Source: Blastomyces gilchristii SLH14081
Taxonomy: Eukaryota > Ascomycota > Eurotiomycetes > Onygenales > Ajellomycetaceae
Length of the DNA: 64,000 nucleotides
Direction of reading: 5' to 3'
Assembly: GCF_000003855.2 (NCBI RefSeq)
Contig: NW_003101644.1
Coordinates: 57,040-121,039 of the forward strand
Shown one piece after another: positions 61,081 to 64,000 of this stretch (position 1 is its first letter; every line of letters starts with the position of its first letter). The position numbers were made by a program, and so were the translations under genes. The notes under the pieces are model-generated. The model worked only from the letters and a program-made list of their open reading frames with translations. It was not told the DNA's origin and did not search any database.

Positions 61081-64000
61081 CTAAGGCAATGCAAGTTCAT
61101 CATCATCATCGTCGTCATGATCATTCCATCCCAACTGGTCATATATAGATTTCTCCGGCGTCGCATCTACTACACAAATATTAGTATTGGCGGTCGGATA
61201 AGTGCTGCCGCCCGCTCCAGGCACAGACTTAACAGCAGCTGTGTTTTTTGTTGGTGTAGTAAAAATTATGGTTTCTTGGTCTCGTCTATCTTGATTATCA
61301 TTATCGCGGGTTAGAGATCGTGGTACATGATTGTTTTCTGGGGGCAACAGGTAGGAGGATGATGTAGGACGGGGCGGCGTTTCTTGGATTGAGGAGGTTG
61401 GGTTATTGATACGCATAGCAGGAGGGTTGTTAGTAATATGATTATAGTTATTGTTGTTTCTGTCGTTGTTGTTACCGCCGAGGGTGAGGCTGGGATATGA
61501 TCTCGTTTTCCGCAACGCACTTGGCGACATGTCTTGTTGCTGCCCAAATGGTTGGTTCGTTTCCGGAATCTTGGGGACCTTAAATAAAACGCCGGATTGC
61601 TTGGGAAGCGGAGTCGAATCGAAGTCATTATAATCGGTAGTCCCGTCATTCGATGGGCGAGATGACAGTCGTGTAGATGTTTTTGTCGGTGTTTCATGGA
61701 TCGGGCTGTGACGGCCACGTCGCGAGGTGAAAGCTTGTCGACCAGGAAGCTGGCTTGGTCGTGTTGACGAGGATGGGATGAGTTGGATGTCACTACTCAA
61801 TGCCGGCGATGGAACGAGTTTCTCATTCGACGAACTCAATGCTCGGCTAATGCGTGTCAAGCTTTCTCCGGCAACAGCACTACAGTCTTTTTTCCGCGAC
61901 CCTCTAGGGGTAGCCATTACCTGCACCCCTTGACCAAATGGGTTTCGGACAGGATTCTTTGATTTTCTTGTTGACCCTGTGGACACTCGTCTTTCTACAG
62001 TCTCTGCAAAGTCTTTCGCAACGAGTTCCCTGTTGGGCTTTCTCAAGGCATTGATGGCTGCATCGAGCTCTTTCTTCTGCTCCAGAAGTGAATTCATCCG
62101 CTTTAGTTTCACTTCGTGCTGTTTGGCAACAGCGTCAAGGTCAATTTCTCGATTATCCACACGCTTTGGTTTCTGAATCCCTCCACGTGCACCTGATATC
62201 AAAGACAACAACGGTGGTTCGCTGTTTTCGCGTTTCAACCCGTCCAAACTCGCGACAGTGTTGGAACGCGAGAGCGATGGTGCCCTGCTCCTTGAAGCCA
62301 TTTTCTCATCAGTCAAAACGCGTTGTAGGGTGCGCTGTGATCTTTGGCTGTGGGTCCTCTTCACCGCGGCTCCGGGCTGTGCTGCTGACCCCGATTTTGA
62401 TCGAGAAATTGGAGGACGACTCGGGGAAATAGCAATAGGTCCGCCCAGCTTTCGGCTGATGGTTTTACACTGATCCGGAAGACGACCCGCATAAAAAGGG
62501 ATGATGACCTCTGTACAAAAGTCGCGAAGCTTATCATTCTCTGTTGCCTTACCGGCTGATTCACTCTTACCGTTAGCAGAATCGGTGAGTAGAATGTCGC
62601 TGAAGCTCACAGCATGCCAGATGCATAGCCTATCTACGAGCAATTCAAGCAACACATTTAAGTCCTGCTGTTTTTTCCCCTTTGTTCGCTTCTGGGGCTT
62701 GCTAGCCTGGGTTTCTGCGGCCGCTGACAACACTTGGGCAGCTTTGCTATTGTACGAAGCTTCCAAAGAGATCGTCTCGAGAATCAAGAGAACCTGCAAT
62801 TGAGTCTCTCGTAGTCGTAAGTCGCCGATTAGCCGCTTGACTTCCTCTTGCCTAGATGACTGCTGTGGAACGGATGCTTCAGAAAGGCTCCGATTTCTCC
62901 ACCACTTTCTAACCAAATCACTTTCCTCTGGATACAATCCATTTTCCCCAAGTTTTGCTTTCCTGGCTTTTCGCTTTCGAGGTTTTGCTGGATTTGCTGG
63001 GACTTCATCGTCGGACATTCCTATGGGGATATCCTGTATCGCTTTTGGAAGAGAGTCTTTATATTTGAGGTCCATTTTTTTCATAGGTAGTATGCACTCC
63101 CTGTAGAAATTCGACAGGTCTGTGGGTTTCATTGAAATTTCCTCATTGGGAGATTGGAAACTAGCCCGCGCTCGGGAAAGGGGTCCCTTCGCAAAATATG
63201 CCACCGAAGTCTAGAAAGAATCAGCAGAGTGAACTATATAGTAAAAGCATCAGGGTGATGGCAGAAATAATATACCTTCGAGATATATAATGCCTCAAGA
63301 TACTGCGACCTCAGGTTGTCAAAAAGTTCCTGGGGAGATTGAGTAACTTTCGCTTCTGTAGATTCACACAACGGAAGGCCAATTGCCTGCAAGTGAGAAT
63401 CAAGCTGGGTATCCTTGCTAGACACCGGTCGCAGAATGGTATGATGGGTATCAGCTTCTAAGCCCATTGAGCCCCTCCCATCAACCTGATCACAATGTAC
63501 GCTGGAAAGTCCAGAAGTCGAGCTCAACCCACTCATGTCAGTGCTAAGGTCCGGAAACCCCTTCTCCCTGCAAAGCTTCGGGCCAAATGCAAGAGTCACA
63601 TCTTTCGTCATAGCCTTCCGTTTCCCAGAAAATGTAGCAGCTGGGTCAGGAACTGTGGCTTTCTCCAACCAATTGCCCTGTTTCTCGGTACGACCACCCT
63701 CCTGGCCATTATCGTCACCAACTAATTCTTCACCCACAAAGTCTCGCATAGGTGAAGGAGAGCTATACCTCGCCATTCCTTTCGCTGCAACCATCAAATC
63801 CCCCTCTACTACCCAACTCCCCAGTGCACATACGGAATATACCCCCCTCCTAACCCTCTCCACAACATAAAATTCCTCCTCCGACTTCCCCGCCCCCTCC
63901 TCCTCTTCATCAACTGCAAGTCGCGCAGCTAGAACAACTGGGCCACATTTGCGCTGCTGCTGTTGCTGCTGGTGCAAATCCAAATCTAGCGCCGGAATAT
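61081..64000 (-). CDS. SLD3: DNA replication regulator Sld3 (5' end outside window)
   Basis: On the minus strand, exon 64,000-63,276 (partial) and exon 63,210-61,081, separated by a 65-bp intron (GTATAT...TTTCTAG). About 950 residues are visible; the frame is open to the window edge and no credible ATG is seen, so the N-terminus is missing. The N-terminal part has the GVYSVCALGSW block. After the intron comes YISK|TSVAYFAKGPLSRARASF, then the Sld3 core with KPTDLSNFYRECILPMKK and LRDFCTEVIIPFYAGRLPDQ. The tail is disordered and holds several TP or SP sites (MATPRG, HETPTK, DSTPLPK, TTPTKN, DATPEK). In yeast, Sld3 brings Cdc45 to loaded MCM helicase, and CDK-phosphorylated TP sites in its tail bind Dpb11. 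A poly-Asp run precedes the C-terminus. It acts in the nucleus at origins. Confidence 0.9.

Overview
The window reads as nuclear DNA of a filamentous ascomycete, most likely a Eurotiomycete; Onygenales such as the Blastomyces group is my best guess from composition and not a proof. It has two unlike halves. Positions 1 to about 34,120 are an AT-rich, gene-free block of transposon wreckage. Positions about 34,120 to 64,000 are GC-balanced DNA with five recognisable protein genes that carry short GT-AG introns with CTAAC-like branch points.

The AT-rich half is almost wholly nested mobile elements, and many junctions can be read exactly from target-site duplications (TSDs). (1) A chromodomain Gypsy retrotransposon (chromovirus): one full copy at 15,161-20,955 with 325-bp LTRs and TSD ATAGA, a second nearly complete copy at 7,072-13,765, and fragments at 704-4,227, 4,228-7,071 and, on the minus strand, 26,365-26,858. 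(2) Ten copies of a roughly 506-bp non-autonomous hAT-like element with TAGACTG...CAGTCTA ends; eight complete copies have an 8-bp TSD. (3) A tRNA-derived SINE of about 370 bp with good A and B boxes and an (AAT)n tail. (4) 3' ends of a LINE with RNase H and an (AAT)n tail, one fused to a second tRNA-like head. (5) A Tad-like LINE at about 29.0-33.8 kb, invaded by the hAT-like element, which is itself invaded by the SINE. Coding frames are destroyed by C-to-T and G-to-A changes that fall mainly on CpG and CpC and spare CpA, unlike classic RIP. A 100-N gap at 22,054-22,153 lies between inverted-repeat arms and next to an exact M13 forward primer sequence, so the assembly is doubtful there.

The GC-balanced half holds: a homeodomain transcription factor (+, 40,636-42,935); a convergent Rsc7/Swp82-type chromatin-remodelling subunit (-, 45,367-47,862); a three-exon SDHC (succinate dehydrogenase cytochrome b) gene with unusual ubiquinone-site residues (-, 58,577-59,339); and Sld3, a replication-initiation regulator (-, 61,081 to beyond the window end). 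Between them are long intergenic stretches (34.2-39.8 kb and 49-58.5 kb) in which I recognise no gene. These carry an over-represented 9-mer, TACTCCGTA, on either strand, plus GTAC-rich and G-rich promoter tracts. The genes do not form a cluster: they are unrelated nuclear and mitochondrial housekeeping or regulatory functions beside a heterochromatin-like transposon block. The best leads are the SDHC gene with alternative-paralogue features, the SINE/LINE tail relationship with tRNA-like heads, the unusual mutation context, and the vector-like sequence beside the gap.
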